Assembly: GCF_027595165.1 (NCBI RefSeq)
Contig: NZ_CP097291.1
Coordinates: 3,100,001-3,164,000, forward strand
Direction: 5' to 3'
DNA length: 64,000 bases
Origin: Providencia sp. PROV188
Lineage (GTDB): Bacteria > Pseudomonadota > Gammaproteobacteria > Enterobacterales > Enterobacteriaceae
Part shown: positions 40,882-52,504 of the stretch, piece after piece
Position numbering within the stretch: position 1 is the stretch's first letter
How the letters are laid out: each line of letters begins with the position of its first letter
Notes under the pieces: model-generated
What the model saw: the letters and a program-made list of their open reading frames with translations, nothing else
Databases searched by the model: none
What the model was told of the DNA's origin: nothing
Translations under genes and position numbers: made by a program

Positions 40882-40906
40882 TGAAAAGGGCTTTAACCAA
40901 GCCCTT
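40882..40906 (-). terminator. Hairpin between parC and plsC, possible terminator or attenuator
   Basis: Perfect eight-base arms AAGGGCTT (40886-40893) and AAGCCCTT (40899-40906) with a five-base loop. On the minus strand it is followed by TTTTCAT, a weak T-run, so it may reduce rather than stop transcription into plsC. Confidence 0.5.
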
Positions 40907-40921
40907 GAATTATTGTTATTT

Positions 40922-43177
40922 TTACTCTGTATCCACAGAATCAACATCAATACGTTCAATGTTATGTAAACCACGCGGTAACGATGTACCTTTACGTCCA
41001 CGCTCTGCACGGTATTTCTGTAAGTCTTCTGATTTAAATTTCAGTTTACGCTTACCAAAATAGAGTGTGATCGAGGCTCGAGGTGGGATCACCATTAACC
41101 AAACCAGTAGGTCTTCACCACTTGCGGCTTGCGCCCCTGTGATATTAATGATTTTATTCCCCTTCCCTTTGGATAATTGCGGAAGGTCAGATACAGGGAA
41201 TAATAACATGCGACCGGCTTTCGTGATGGCTAATAACAAATCTTCTTTTTCGTTATTTAGCTCAATCGGCGCCATTACTTTTGCATTTTCAGGCAACGAC
41301 ATCAACGCCTTACCGGTTTTATTCTTCGTCACCAAATCATTAAAGGTGCAAATAAAACCATAACCCGCATCAGACGCCATTAAGTATTTCTGCTCTTCCG
41401 GCGCCATCAGCACATGCTCAATCGTCGCGCCCGGTGGAAGTGTTAATTTCCCTGTTAACGGCTCACCTTGGCTACGTGCAGAAGGTAATTCCAGCGGATC
41501 GACAGAATAGCTACGTCCAGTGGTATCAAGGAATACCGCCGCTTGATTAGACTTACCACGGGCGGCGCCTTTGAAGCTATCCCCCGCTTTGTAGCTCAGA
41601 TTACTTGGCTCGATATCATGCCCTTTCGCACTACGCACCCAGCCCATGTCAGACAAGACGACAGTAATCGGCTCCGAAGGCAGAATTTCATGCTCGCTAA
41701 GCGCTTTGGCTTCTTCGCGCTCTTGCAGCGGCGAACGACGATCATCACCATAAGCTTTAGCATCTGCCTGAATCTCTTTCTTAATCAAGGTATTCAAACG
41801 AGCTTCTGAGCCTAAAATAGCTTGTAACTCATCGCGCTCTTTGGCTAATTCATCCTGTTCACCGCGAATTTTCATCTCTTCAAGTTTCGCTAAGTGACGT
41901 AGTTTTAATTCTAAAATCGCTTCGGCTTGGGTATCGCTAATATTAAAGCGCGACATTAAGACGGCTTTTGGCTCATCTTCATTACGAATGATTTCAATGA
42001 CTTCATCGATATTCAAATAAGCGATGAGTAAACCATCCAAAATATGTAGGCGTCTTAATACTTTTTCTAAACGGTGGTTTAAGCGATTGCGTACTGTTTG
42101 ACGACGATACGTGATCCACTCGGTAAGGATCTCAACCAATCCTTTCACTGCCGGACGGTTATCTAAGCCAATCATGTTTAAGTTAACACGGTAGCTTCTT
42201 TCAAGATCTGTCGTTGCAAACAAGTGGGTCATCACTTGATCAAGATCCACGCGGTTGCTGCGCGGAACGATCACTAAACGCGTTGGGTTTTCATGATCTG
42301 ATTCATCACGTAGATCTTCGACCATTGGCAGCTTTTTCGCGCGCATCTGGTTTGCAATCTGCTCAAGGATTTTAGCGCCGGAAACTTGATGAGGCAGCGC
42401 TGTGATTACCGCATTACCATCTTCTTTCTCCCATACCGCACGCATACGCACTGAGCCACGACCGTTTTGGTAAACCTTACGGATATCTTCCGGTGAAGAG
42501 ATAATTTCAGCTTCCGTTGGGTAATCAGGCCCCGGAATAAACTGCATAATCTCATCAAGATTTAACTTTGGTTTTTCCAGTAGTGCCACCAGCGCACTTG
42601 CCACTTCGCGGGCATTGTGTGGTGGAATATCGGTCGCCATACCCACGGCAATCCCCGTGGTACCATTTAATAAAATATTTGGCAGACGGGCAGGCAACAT
42701 TTTCGGCTCATTTAATGTACCGTCAAAGTTAGGTACCCAATCAACGGTGCCGTGACCTAATTCGCTGAGCAGAACTTCTGCATATTTTGATAAGCGAGAC
42801 TCGGTATAACGCATCGCAGCGAAGGATTTCGGATCATCTGGAGCCCCCCAGTTTCCTTGACCGTCAACCAAAGGATAACGGTAGGAGAATGGCTGCGCCA
42901 TCAACACCATCGCTTCATAACAGGCGCTATCACCATGCGGATGATATTTACCTAATACGTCACCGACGGTTCTGGCTGATTTCTTATATTTTGCCGTGTT
43001 GCTCAGCCCCAATTCGGACATGGCATACACAATTCGGCGCTGAACAGGTTTAAGTCCATCGCCGATAAATGGCAACGCTCTATCCATGATGACGTACATC
43101 GAGTAGTTCAGATAGGCGTTTTCAGTAAAGGCATGAAGCGGTAAACGCTCCACACCGTCATGAGTAATTTCACTCAT
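40922..43177 (-). CDS. parC: DNA topoisomerase IV subunit A, ParC
   Basis: Breakage-reunion subunit of topoisomerase IV, which unlinks daughter chromosomes; a quinolone target. The protein is 751 aa. The catalytic Tyr lies in [13 protein letters not shown]. The quinolone-resistance region reads [14 protein letters not shown], with the wild-type Ser and Glu at the positions equivalent to E. coli 80 and 84, so no classical ParC resistance mutation is present. parE is 36 bases upstream in the same direction; in E. coli the two genes are separated by other genes. Confidence 0.96.
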   Translation of the reverse strand: MSEITHDGVERLPLHAFTENAYLNYSMYVIMDRALPFIGDGLKPVQRRIVYAMSELGLSNTAKYKKSARTVGDVLGKYHPHGDSACYEAMVLMAQPFSYRYPLVDGQGNWGAPDDPKSFAAMRYTESRLSKYAEVLLSELGHGTVDWVPNFDGTLNEPKMLPARLPNILLNGTTGIAVGMATDIPPHNAREVASALVALLEKPKLNLDEIMQFIPGPDYPTEAEIISSPEDIRKVYQNGRGSVRMRAVWEKEDGNAVITALPHQVSGAKILEQIANQMRAKKLPMVEDLRDESDHENPTRLVIVPRSNRVDLDQVMTHLFATTDLERSYRVNLNMIGLDNRPAVKGLVEILTEWITYRRQTVRNRLNHRLEKVLRRLHILDGLLIAYLNIDEVIEIIRNEDEPKAVLMSRFNISDTQAEAILELKLRHLAKLEEMKIRGEQDELAKERDELQAILGSEARLNTLIKKEIQADAKAYGDDRRSPLQEREEAKALSEHEILPSEPITVVLSDMGWVRSAKGHDIEPSNLSYKAGDSFKGAARGKSNQAAVFLDTTGRSYSVDPLELPSARSQGEPLTGKLTLPPGATIEHVLMAPEEQKYLMASDAGYGFICTFNDLVTKNKTGKALMSLPENAKVMAPIELNNEKEDLLLAITKAGRMLLFPVSDLPQLSKGKGNKIINITGAQAASGEDLLVWLMVIPPRASITLYFGKRKLKFKSEDLQKYRAERGRKGTSLPRGLHNIERIDVDSVDTE

Positions 43178-43213
43178 TCAATACGTTCCTTACTCTTATT
43201 CATCCGATTATGA

Positions 43214-45178
<1,965 letters not shown>

Positions 45179-45227
45179 TCAATCAGTGAATTACTGTTGA
45201 TAATAACAGTGTATTGGCGTTTTCGCA

Positions 45228-45818
45228 CTATTTCTCTGCGTTATCAACCAGAGACAAAAAGCGAATGATCTGCGGGAAATAACGTTCAAACCCAACAAAT
45301 GCATGATCCCCATCCGGTTCCACCGTTTGCTTACACTCTGAAAGATAGGCAACGGCTTGACGATAATCAAGTACCTCATCCCCCATTTGCTGCAATAACC
45401 AAAGTAAGTTTGGTGAACGTATCTTTTCGAGATGCAACGCCTTCAATTCATGCATATGTTTGGGTTCTAACACATACGTTTCATGGGTATATGGATTGGT
45501 ATTTTCCCCAAGATAATCGCTGAGCAAATCAAACGGACGTACCGCTGGGTTCACTAATACTGCGGGAATTTGGTAGCGCTCAGAAAAATAAATGGAAAAA
45601 TAACCACCCAATGAAGAACCCACTAAACCGATTTTTTCATGCTGATGTTCAGCAAGAATATCATCGAGTAATTTTGTCGCTTGCTGCGGAAAATTAGGCA
45701 ATTGCGGAACAATCATATTGATTTGAGGATAATGCACTGCCAACCACTGTTTAAGATTATTTGCTTTCTCAGACTGTGGAGAGCTATTGAATCCATGAAT
45801 ATACAGTAATGTTGCCAT
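45228..45818 (-). CDS. yqiA: Esterase YqiA
   Basis: Alpha/beta-hydrolase of 196 aa with esterase activity on acyl-CoA and p-nitrophenyl esters in E. coli. The N-terminus LLYIHGFNSSPQSEKA is the oxyanion-hole segment; the nucleophile lies in LVGSSLGGYFS and the catalytic His in PDGDHAFVGFERY. Its start overlaps the cpdA stop by one base (TAATG), so it is translated together with cpdA. The order cpdA-yqiA-parE is that of E. coli. Confidence 0.93.
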   Translation of the reverse strand: MATLLYIHGFNSSPQSEKANNLKQWLAVHYPQINMIVPQLPNFPQQATKLLDDILAEHQHEKIGLVGSSLGGYFSIYFSERYQIPAVLVNPAVRPFDLLSDYLGENTNPYTHETYVLEPKHMHELKALHLEKIRSPNLLWLLQQMGDEVLDYRQAVAYLSECKQTVEPDGDHAFVGFERYFPQIIRFLSLVDNAEK

Positions 45819-46657
45819 TAGTAACCATCTGAATCAAAGTCAGGACTAAATTCCTGAGTATTTAAACGATAAACTTGGGTTTCAATCACTTTTTCCCCTT
45901 GCTCATTCACCGTTAATTCTAGATAGCGCCAGCCTGGAGCAACCGTATCTAAAGCAAAGTTGGTACAGTGTGGCTTGAACTGTACACAGGTCGATGGCGT
46001 TGCTAACAGGCGGATGCCGTGCCAGTTTTCATCCATCTCTTGGTGAATATGTCCACATAGCATCGCTTTCACATTGGGGTAGCTTTTAAGATAGTCCGCC
46101 AAAATATGTGAATTTCGTAAACTGTGCTGATCTAGCCAAGTGCAGCCTGAAGGTAATGGATGATGATGCAGCATAATCAGTGTCGTGCGTGTCGGCTGCT
46201 CGTCTAAACACAGCTTCATCCATTCCAGTTGCTGCTCAGAAAGCTCGCCATGAGCAACATCTTGTAATTGGCTATCTAGCATTAAAATTTGCCAGTCATC
46301 ACCAATAAAGACCTGCTTCGCACTCGAAATACCGGCAATTTTTAAGGTACCGACCATCGCAGGGGGATAATCGTGATTTCCAGGTAGCCAAACACAAGGT
46401 GCAGGAATGCGTTCAATCCCAGCCGCAAAATGTTGATAGGCTTTAGGTGATTGGTCTTGAACGAGATCCCCTGTGGCGACGATTAAATCGACAGGTAAGT
46501 TTTGTTCTGCAATCGCATCAAGTACCGCCTGATAGCTTCGGTAAGTATTGATCCCTAAAAGGGTGTTTTCCGTATCAGCAAAAAGATGCGTATCAGTAAC
46601 TTGTAAGATTCTAATAACTTTAGGGTTATTAGCAGTCACTTTAAGCTGGCTGTCCAA
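45818..46657 (-). CDS. cpdA: 3',5'-cyclic AMP phosphodiesterase CpdA
   Basis: Hydrolyses cAMP and so lowers CRP activity. The protein is 279 aa (E. coli 275). The metallophosphoesterase motifs are complete: QVTDTHLF, ATGDLVQDQ, LPGNHDYPP, LHHHPLPSG and CGHIHQE. It is coupled to yqiA downstream. In E. coli yqiB lies between nudF and cpdA; here only 133 bases separate them and yqiB is absent. I see no other gene in that gap. Confidence 0.95.
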   Translation of the reverse strand: MDSQLKVTANNPKVIRILQVTDTHLFADTENTLLGINTYRSYQAVLDAIAEQNLPVDLIVATGDLVQDQSPKAYQHFAAGIERIPAPCVWLPGNHDYPPAMVGTLKIAGISSAKQVFIGDDWQILMLDSQLQDVAHGELSEQQLEWMKLCLDEQPTRTTLIMLHHHPLPSGCTWLDQHSLRNSHILADYLKSYPNVKAMLCGHIHQEMDENWHGIRLLATPSTCVQFKPHCTNFALDTVAPGWRYLELTVNEQGEKVIETQVYRLNTQEFSPDFDSDGY

Positions 46658-46790
46658 AGTATTCCTTTATCCTTAAAAATAGCGCTAAGTATTATCACCT
46701 AAACCATCAAGTACATAGGTCACTGATTTTAACCTAACTATCCATTCAATATCTGCTAATCAGCACACACTTCACTAGATTAATGGTTAT

Positions 46791-47429
46791 TTAAATCAGT
46801 TTCACCCATTTTTCTTGCAGCTTTTGGTGATTCAGTTGTAGCCATTGAATGGCTATCACGGTTGCCGCATTATCAATTTTGCCCTCTTCAACCCATTGAT
46901 AAGCTTGCTCTCGGCTCACGACATGCACTCGGATATCTTCATTTTCTGAGGCTAAGCCATGAATGCCTTTTGCCAACGAGCTATCGACCTCTCCAACAAA
47001 AACATGAATCCGCTCGCTGGTGCCACCAGGGCTTGATAAATAGCTAATCGATTTTTCTATGCGTTCAATAGTGAGACCCGCTTCTTCCGTTGATTCGCGA
47101 CGAACCACCTCTTCAGGGGATTCGTTGTCTTCAATCATTCCCGCCACTATCTCTAACAACCATGGCGTTTCGCTTGATTCAAAAGCAGGGAATCGAATTT
47201 GCTCGATTAATACGACATTATCGGTTTGTGGATCATAAGGCAGTATTGCCCCCGCATGCCCTCTTTCAAACACTTCGCGAACAATTTCTTTGCTCCAGCC
47301 CCCCTCAAATAATCGATGTTTAAATCGATATTCAATCATTTGAAAAAAACCGTTAAATAATTTACGCTTAGATATAATTTCAATATCATTTTTACTGTAT
47401 TTAATCGGATTTTCGATTTTATTATTCAT
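46791..47429 (-). CDS. nudF: ADP-ribose pyrophosphatase NudF
   Basis: Nudix hydrolase that splits ADP-ribose to AMP and ribose-5-phosphate. The protein is 212 aa (E. coli 209). The Nudix box runs from GMIEDNESPEE to RESTEEAGL and is complete; the upstream part includes RHRLFEGGWSKEIVREVFERG, and the downstream YLSSPGGTSERIHVFVGEV contains the extra motif typical of ADP-ribose-specific members. It has an AGGAG site. It is divergent from tolC across 308 bases, as in E. coli. Confidence 0.94.
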   Translation of the reverse strand: MNNKIENPIKYSKNDIEIISKRKLFNGFFQMIEYRFKHRLFEGGWSKEIVREVFERGHAGAILPYDPQTDNVVLIEQIRFPAFESSETPWLLEIVAGMIEDNESPEEVVRRESTEEAGLTIERIEKSISYLSSPGGTSERIHVFVGEVDSSLAKGIHGLASENEDIRVHVVSREQAYQWVEEGKIDNAATVIAIQWLQLNHQKLQEKWVKLI

Positions 47430-47737
47430 TGATAGTCTCCTAATCCTTTCATTTTTATACTAACAAAGATGAAAGGATTAAATCAGTTTTTAAGGTTTTT
47501 TAACCTTAGATGAGGTAATGTTTAAACAAATTGAGACTAAATGGCACAAAAGGCTACCGTTTTCCGTGCCACACCTCTGTTACAATGTGCGCCATTATTC
47601 AAATTTATGAGCAACAATAGGGTCTGTTTTGAGAACGGTCTCTCTTTTCAGAGTTCCAACAGCCTATCATCGTCCTTAACATGATAAGTTTTAGACAACA
47701 GGCTCCATATAATTTGCTGTTTAATCAAGGAATCAAA
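47430..47737. other. Divergent promoter region between nudF and tolC
   Basis: A 308-base gap. The main element is a marbox with a tolC promoter at 47541-47586, followed by a leader of about 140 bases containing GAGA/TCTC inverted repeats near 47630-47645. No further gene is supported. Confidence 0.65.
47541..47586 (+). promoter_or_regulatory. Predicted marbox and promoter of tolC
   Basis: ATGGCACAAAAGGCTACCG (47541-47559) matches the MarA/SoxS/Rob consensus AYnGCACnnWnnRYYAAAY at 11 of 14 defined positions. It ends where a -35 would lie for the extended -10 TGTTACAAT (47578-47586), which is the arrangement of a class II activated promoter. The -35 itself is poor, as expected for an activator-dependent promoter. 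Confidence 0.6.
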
Positions 47738-49120
47738 ATGAAGAAACTGCTTCCCCTTTTTATTGCGATGAGTTTTGTGGGTCTCAGTGCTAATAGTTAC
47801 GCAGAAGATTTACTTCAGGTTTACCAAAAATCCAAAGAGAGTAACCCGGAACTCAGAAAATCATTTGCTGAGCGTAATCAAGCTTTTGAGAAAATCAATG
47901 AAGCACGTAGCCCGCTGTTACCGCAATTAGGCTTAGGCGCTGGAGCAACCTATGGCAGCGGTTACCGTGATGCTAGCAACACAGAAAGCACAGGTCTTAA
48001 TGCATCATTGAAATTGACCCAGATTGTATTTGATATGTCAAAATGGCGTCAGTTGGATCTTCAAGAAAAAACCGCAGGAATTTCTGATGTTACCTATCAG
48101 ACAAGCCAGCAACAGCTTATTTTAGATACCGCAACGGCTTATTTTAACGTATTGAAAGCCATTGATGCGTTATCTTACATCCAAGCCAACAAAGAAGCGG
48201 TTTACCGCCAGTTAGACCAAACAACGCAACGTTTTAACGTCGGTTTAGTCGCAATCACTGACGTGCAAAACGCCCGTGCAAATTACGATAGCGTGATTGC
48301 ACAAGAAGTCGCAGGTCGCAATGATTTAGTTAACGCGGTTGAAAAACTTCGCCAAGTCAGTGGTGTTTACTACAGCCAGTTAGCGTCTTTAAATATCGAC
48401 CGCTTCAAAACTGCTAATCCAGACGATGTTGAATCTATCTTAAAAGAAGCCGAACAACGTAACCTGAGCTTACTGAGCGCCCGCTTAGCGCAAGACGTTT
48501 CTCGTGAAAACATCCGTTTAGCAGAAACTGGTCATATGCCAACTGTAGGCTTAGATGCATCAACTAGCGTAGCAAACACTTATAACCACGGTAGCGGTTA
48601 CGATCGTACCGGTGGCGCAAATAACAGCTACAATGGCCAAAACAGCATTGGTTTAACCTTAAGCCTGCCATTATATTCAGGTGGAATGGTTAGTTCACAA
48701 GTTGAACAGGCACAATATGGTTTCCAAAGTGCGAGTGAACAACTGGAAAGCGTTTACCGTAACGTCATCCAATTGGTTCGTTCATCGTATAACAACGTGA
48801 CATCATCAATCAGTAGCATCAACGCTTATAAACAAGTTGTTGTTTCAGCCCAGAGCTCATTAGATGCAATGGAAGCTGGCTACCAAGTGGGTACTCGTAC
48901 TATCGTTGACGTGTTAACAGCAACAACTGCGCTGTATCAAGCGAAGCAAAACCTGTCTAACGCCCGTTACGATTATATGATCAACCAACTGAACATCGAA
49001 TTTGCGCGTGGTACGTTAAACGAAGATGATATTGCTCGTTTAAATGCTAGCTTAGGTAAAGAGATCCAAACTTCACCTGACAGCATTATTCGCAACTCGA
49101 CTGCACCCCAAATTAAATAA
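47738..49120 (+). CDS. tolC: Outer-membrane efflux channel TolC
   Basis: Trimeric outer-membrane exit duct for AcrAB-type pumps and type I secretion. I use the ATG at 47738 (MKKLLPLFIAMSFVGLSANSYA, 460 aa), which gives a clean signal peptide and has an AAGGA site eight bases upstream; the frame opens 19 codons earlier. The two structural repeats start with EDLLQVYQKSKESNPELR and near DPDDVESILKEAEQRNLSLL. The mature protein is shorter than in E. coli (493 aa in total), mainly in the C-terminal tail. ygiB and ygiC follow on the same strand. Confidence 0.96.
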   Translation: MKKLLPLFIAMSFVGLSANSYAEDLLQVYQKSKESNPELRKSFAERNQAFEKINEARSPLLPQLGLGAGATYGSGYRDASNTESTGLNASLKLTQIVFDMSKWRQLDLQEKTAGISDVTYQTSQQQLILDTATAYFNVLKAIDALSYIQANKEAVYRQLDQTTQRFNVGLVAITDVQNARANYDSVIAQEVAGRNDLVNAVEKLRQVSGVYYSQLASLNIDRFKTANPDDVESILKEAEQRNLSLLSARLAQDVSRENIRLAETGHMPTVGLDASTSVANTYNHGSGYDRTGGANNSYNGQNSIGLTLSLPLYSGGMVSSQVEQAQYGFQSASEQLESVYRNVIQLVRSSYNNVTSSISSINAYKQVVVSAQSSLDAMEAGYQVGTRTIVDVLTATTALYQAKQNLSNARYDYMINQLNIEFARGTLNEDDIARLNASLGKEIQTSPDSIIRNSTAPQIK

Positions 49121-49528
49121 TCATTTAATTTAGTCGATGAAGATAGCTCGCCCAAATGGCGGGCTATTTTTTTAGCTCGATCATCCAGACACTTATTTTA
49201 AAATAACGCGAATTTGTCTGTTCTCTAAATAATGAATAACTTACCGTATTATTTATTCATCTAATTCTTAAAATTCAGTCAATTCTGACTGAGGTTAATT
49301 GAGACTATAGTCAAAAAATCGTCATAATTAATTTATTGATATCAAAGAAAAATAGGAATTACTCGGCATTAGATTTCACCAACAACATGCAAAAATGGAA
49401 TCAATTTCGCTAATTCCATCATTTCCCATTATTTGTGCAGCATTTGTACTTTAATTTTTATCCTATATCCCCTATTCTAAGGGCAACATCTCGAACCTCT
49501 TACTTATTATTTATTCAAGGTAATTACC
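49121..49528. other. Intergenic region between tolC and ygiB
   Basis: A 408-base, very AT-rich gap. After the tolC terminator it contains a perfect inverted repeat TCAGTCA/TGACTGA (49275-49281 and 49286-49292) with a four-base spacer, which could be an operator or hairpin. I see no reliable promoter and no further gene. Confidence 0.6.
49143..49173 (+). terminator. Rho-independent terminator of tolC
   Basis: Ten-base arms ATAGCTCGCC (49143-49152) and GGCGGGCTAT (49158-49167), with one G-U pair and a five-base loop, followed by six more Ts, 23 bases after the tolC stop codon. Confidence 0.9.
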
Positions 49529-50236
49529 ATGACCATGAAGCGTACCAAAAATATTAATCAGAACGCCTTCCGTAAGTCTTGGCGCTCATACCGTTTAGCC
49601 CCTGTCGCTGTAGCGGTCAGTGCTGTATTTATGCTCTCTGCGTGTGAAGAGAGCGATGAAACTGTGTCTCTGTACACTAACGCTCAAGACTGTAGCCAAG
49701 CAAATCCATCTCAAGCAGAACAATGCACCCTTGCGTATAACAACGCATTGAATGAAGCTGCTAAAACAGCGCCAAAATACGCAACTCAAGAAGATTGCGT
49801 AGCGGAATTTGGTGAAGCAATGTGTACTCAGGCTCCAGCTCAAGCAGGTATCGCAGGTACAAGCACACCAGCAGCCGGCGAGCCAGCTGCTCAATCACAA
49901 AGCAGTGGCAGCATGTGGATGCCATTAATGATGGGCTACATGATGGGTCGTATGATGGGCGGTAGCGCACCATCTCAACCGCTGTTTAGCTCTAAAAACC
50001 CAGCAAGCCCAGCAAATGGTAAATTTGTTGATGCAACGGGTAAAAGTTATGGTCCAGCCGTTGCCGGGGGTCGTTCAATGAGCGTACCAAAAACTGCGAT
50101 GGCACCAAAACCTGCCACCACCTCTACTATTACTCGTGGCGGCTTCGGTGACACAGTCAACAAACAAGCGACAGCGCAACGCTCATCTTCGTCCGCGAAA
50201 TCCAGCTCATCCTCTTCCCGTTCAATGGGTGGTTGA
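49529..50236 (+). CDS. ygiB: DUF1190-family lipoprotein YgiB
   Basis: A 235 aa protein of unknown function, usually encoded with ygiC next to tolC. A long basic N-terminus is followed by [17 protein letters not shown], where LSAC is a lipobox, so it should be a lipoprotein matured by Lgt. The mature part has conserved Cys in DCSQ, QCTLAY, DCVAEFG and MCTQ, a Met/Gly-rich patch ([15 protein letters not shown]), the [21 protein letters not shown] motif and a Ser-rich tail ending SRSMGG. A second ATG at 49535 is equally possible. ygiC starts six bases later. Confidence 0.92.
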   Translation: MTMKRTKNINQNAFRKSWRSYRLAPVAVAVSAVFMLSACEESDETVSLYTNAQDCSQANPSQAEQCTLAYNNALNEAAKTAPKYATQEDCVAEFGEAMCTQAPAQAGIAGTSTPAAGEPAAQSQSSGSMWMPLMMGYMMGRMMGGSAPSQPLFSSKNPASPANGKFVDATGKSYGPAVAGGRSMSVPKTAMAPKPATTSTITRGGFGDTVNKQATAQRSSSSAKSSSSSSRSMGG

Positions 50237-50242
50237 TAAGTA

Positions 50243-51403
50243 ATGAAACGTGTTCCTATTGTAGAGCGTCCTAACTGGCGCGAAAAAGCGGATGAGTTTG
50301 GTTTTCACTTCCACACTATGTATGGCGAACCGTACTGGTCTGAAGATGCCTATTACCAATTCACGCTAGCGCAAGTTGAAGAAATTGAAGAAGCTACCGC
50401 TGAAATTCACCAAATGTGTTTAAAAGTGGTTGAGCGCGTTGTTGAAAGCGACGAATTACTCGCTCGCTTCCAAATTCCTAAACACTGTTGGGAATTTGTC
50501 CGTAGTTCGTGGAAAAGTGAGCAGCCTTCATTATATTCCCGCCTAGACTTAGCTTACGATGGCGTAAATCCACCTAAGCTACTGGAAAATAATGCGGATA
50601 CACCAACATCACTGTATGAGTCAGCGTTCTTCCAATGGATTTGGTTAGAAGACCAAATCGAAGCTGGAAAACTGCCAGAAAATGCTGACCAGTTTAACAG
50701 CATCCAAGAGCAGCTGATTGAGCGTTTTGGTGAGCTGAAAGATCAATATGGTTTCCGCTTGCTACATATGGCTTGCTGCCAAGATACCGAAGAAGATCGT
50801 GGCACAGTCCAATATCTGCAAGACTGTGCGAATGAAGCTGGCGTAGCGACCGAATTCCTGTATATAGATGAAATCGGGCTGGGTGAAAAAGGTGAATTCA
50901 CCGATACACAAGATCAGGTAATTAGTAACCTGTTCAAACTGTATCCATGGGAATTTATGCTCAGAGAAATCTTCTCAACCAAGCTGCAAGATGCGGGTGT
51001 ACGTTGGTTAGAGCCAGCATGGAAAAGTATTATTTCCAACAAAGCGTTGCTGCCAATGTTATGGGAAATGTTCCCTGATCATCCAAACTTGTTACCAGCC
51101 TACTTTGCGGATGGTAACAAACCAGAGCTTGAAAGCTATGTGATTAAACCGCTATTTTCTCGTGAAGGTGCGAATATTCGCGTCATCGAAAATGGTAGAG
51201 AAATCGCTTCTGCAGATGGTCCTTATGGTGAAGAAGGGATGATTATCCAGCAATTCCACTCACTGCCAAAATTTGAAGGCAGCTATACATTAGTGGGCAG
51301 CTGGTTAGTTAACGACCAACCTGCGGGCATCTGTATTCGCGAAGATAAAGAACTGATTACTCAGGATTTATCACGTTTCTACCCACATATCATTATCGAC
51401 TAA
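50243..51403 (+). CDS. ygiC: ATP-grasp family protein YgiC (glutathionylspermidine synthase-like)
   Basis: A 386 aa protein of the glutathionylspermidine synthase N-terminal superfamily, with an ATP-grasp fold ([52 protein letters not shown]). E. coli YgiC lacks known synthetase activity and its substrate is undefined; it may ligate an amine to a peptide. It follows ygiB by six bases and ends at a strong terminator, so ygiBC is one operon. Its role with the YgiB lipoprotein and TolC is unknown. Confidence 0.92.
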   Translation: MKRVPIVERPNWREKADEFGFHFHTMYGEPYWSEDAYYQFTLAQVEEIEEATAEIHQMCLKVVERVVESDELLARFQIPKHCWEFVRSSWKSEQPSLYSRLDLAYDGVNPPKLLENNADTPTSLYESAFFQWIWLEDQIEAGKLPENADQFNSIQEQLIERFGELKDQYGFRLLHMACCQDTEEDRGTVQYLQDCANEAGVATEFLYIDEIGLGEKGEFTDTQDQVISNLFKLYPWEFMLREIFSTKLQDAGVRWLEPAWKSIISNKALLPMLWEMFPDHPNLLPAYFADGNKPELESYVIKPLFSREGANIRVIENGREIASADGPYGEEGMIIQQFHSLPKFEGSYTLVGSWLVNDQPAGICIREDKELITQDLSRFYPHIIID

Positions 51404-51440
51404 TATTTCGTAGTTTGATAAAAATAGGGTATCTGATAAA

Positions 51441-51484
51441 AAGAAAGCGGCAACGAGCTATTTCGTGCCGCTTTCTTATTTTTT
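51441..51484. terminator. Bidirectional terminator between ygiC and ygiD
   Basis: Perfect 12-base arms AAGAAAGCGGCA (51441-51452) and TGCCGCTTTCTT (51466-51477), with T-rich tails on both strands between two convergent genes. Confidence 0.88.
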
Positions 51485-51530
51485 ATACTCAGTATTAACC
51501 AACTTTAAAGCATTAATCGATTCGAAAATA

Positions 51531-52334
51531 TTAGCCAATTTGCACTGACAACATACTCAGCGAGGCAGAAACAATGCCTTCCACAGGCGTAGTTATCCCT
51601 TCTTCACCATCCCAAGTTCCTAAAATAGGTAAAATAGGTAAAAAGTGTTCCGGAGATGGATTCGATAATTTACCATCTTCACGATCTAACCCTTTTGTAA
51701 GCGGATGCGGCTGCTCGTGACTGCGTAAATTGTCATACACGAACTGCTCAAAAGAGGTTGCCCAAGGATAAGGTGCTGCATTAGCATTTTGCCAATCCAT
51801 CGCTCTTAAATTATGAACCACGTTACCGCTGCCCATAATCAATACCCCTTCATTTCGTAATGTCGCCAGCTTTTTCCCCAGCTCATAATGCCAAGCCGCC
51901 GGTTTCGACCCATCAATACTGAGCTGAATAACGGGGATATCCGCTTGAGGATACATACGGACTAAAATTTCCCATGTACCGTGATCAAGCCCCCACTCCT
52001 CTTTATCTTGATAAATTGGTTCTGGAGACAGTAATTCAGCCACCTGTTTAGCCAGTTCTGGAGAGCCTGGTGCTGGATACTCTATTTGGTATAAAGCTTC
52101 AGGGAAACCACCAAAATCATGGATAGTTTTCGGTTTAACCATCGCGGTGATCGCCGTTCCACGGGTATACCAGTGTGCTGAGATCACCAAAATCGCACGC
52201 GGTCTAGGCAAGGTTTTGCCCAGTTTTTCCCATGCTTCAGTGTATGAATTATGGTTAATCGCGTTCATCGGACTACCATGACCGATAAATACCGCAGGCA
52301 TTCGATGGGTTAAGTGTTGGTTATTTGTCGACAT
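51531..52334 (-). CDS. ygiD: 4,5-DOPA dioxygenase extradiol YgiD
   Basis: Zinc-dependent ring-opening dioxygenase of the LigB superfamily, 267 aa. The metal-binding His residues lie in VFIGHGSPMNAI, VISAHWYTRG and WGLDHGTWE; GSGNVVHNLR is also typical. E. coli YgiD converts L-DOPA to betalamic acid precursors in vitro; the natural substrate is unknown. It is a single-gene unit facing ygiC; in E. coli zupT follows before ribB, but zupT is absent here. Confidence 0.93.
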   Translation of the reverse strand: MSTNNQHLTHRMPAVFIGHGSPMNAINHNSYTEAWEKLGKTLPRPRAILVISAHWYTRGTAITAMVKPKTIHDFGGFPEALYQIEYPAPGSPELAKQVAELLSPEPIYQDKEEWGLDHGTWEILVRMYPQADIPVIQLSIDGSKPAAWHYELGKKLATLRNEGVLIMGSGNVVHNLRAMDWQNANAAPYPWATSFEQFVYDNLRSHEQPHPLTKGLDREDGKLSNPSPEHFLPILPILGTWDGEEGITTPVEGIVSASLSMLSVQIG

Positions 52335-52419
52335 GATGACCTCAATTCCACAAAAAGGATAATGAGTATCAGCATACCCTTTTTTAGAAAAAACACAGTG
52401 GGAGAATTATGAGAATGAT

Positions 52420-52466
52420 CATCAAAAAATTTGAAGAGGCCACAAAGGTGTGCAACTTTGTGGCCG
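52420..52466 (-). terminator. Predicted ribB terminator
   Basis: Perfect ten-base arms GGCCACAAAG (52438-52447) and CTTTGTGGCC (52456-52465) with an eight-base loop. On the minus strand TCTTCAAATTTTTT follows; the T-run is displaced by nine bases, so efficiency is uncertain. Confidence 0.6.
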
Positions 52467-52504
52467 ATGACTCTATAAGCAAAACGTTTTAAAAACCTAG
52501 CAAA

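Noticed and set aside
49721..50236. YgiB Met/Gly-rich and Ser-rich segments as low-complexity artefact or frameshift
   Set aside because: The same segments are found in E. coli YgiB, and the frame stays open to the family's SRSMGG end.
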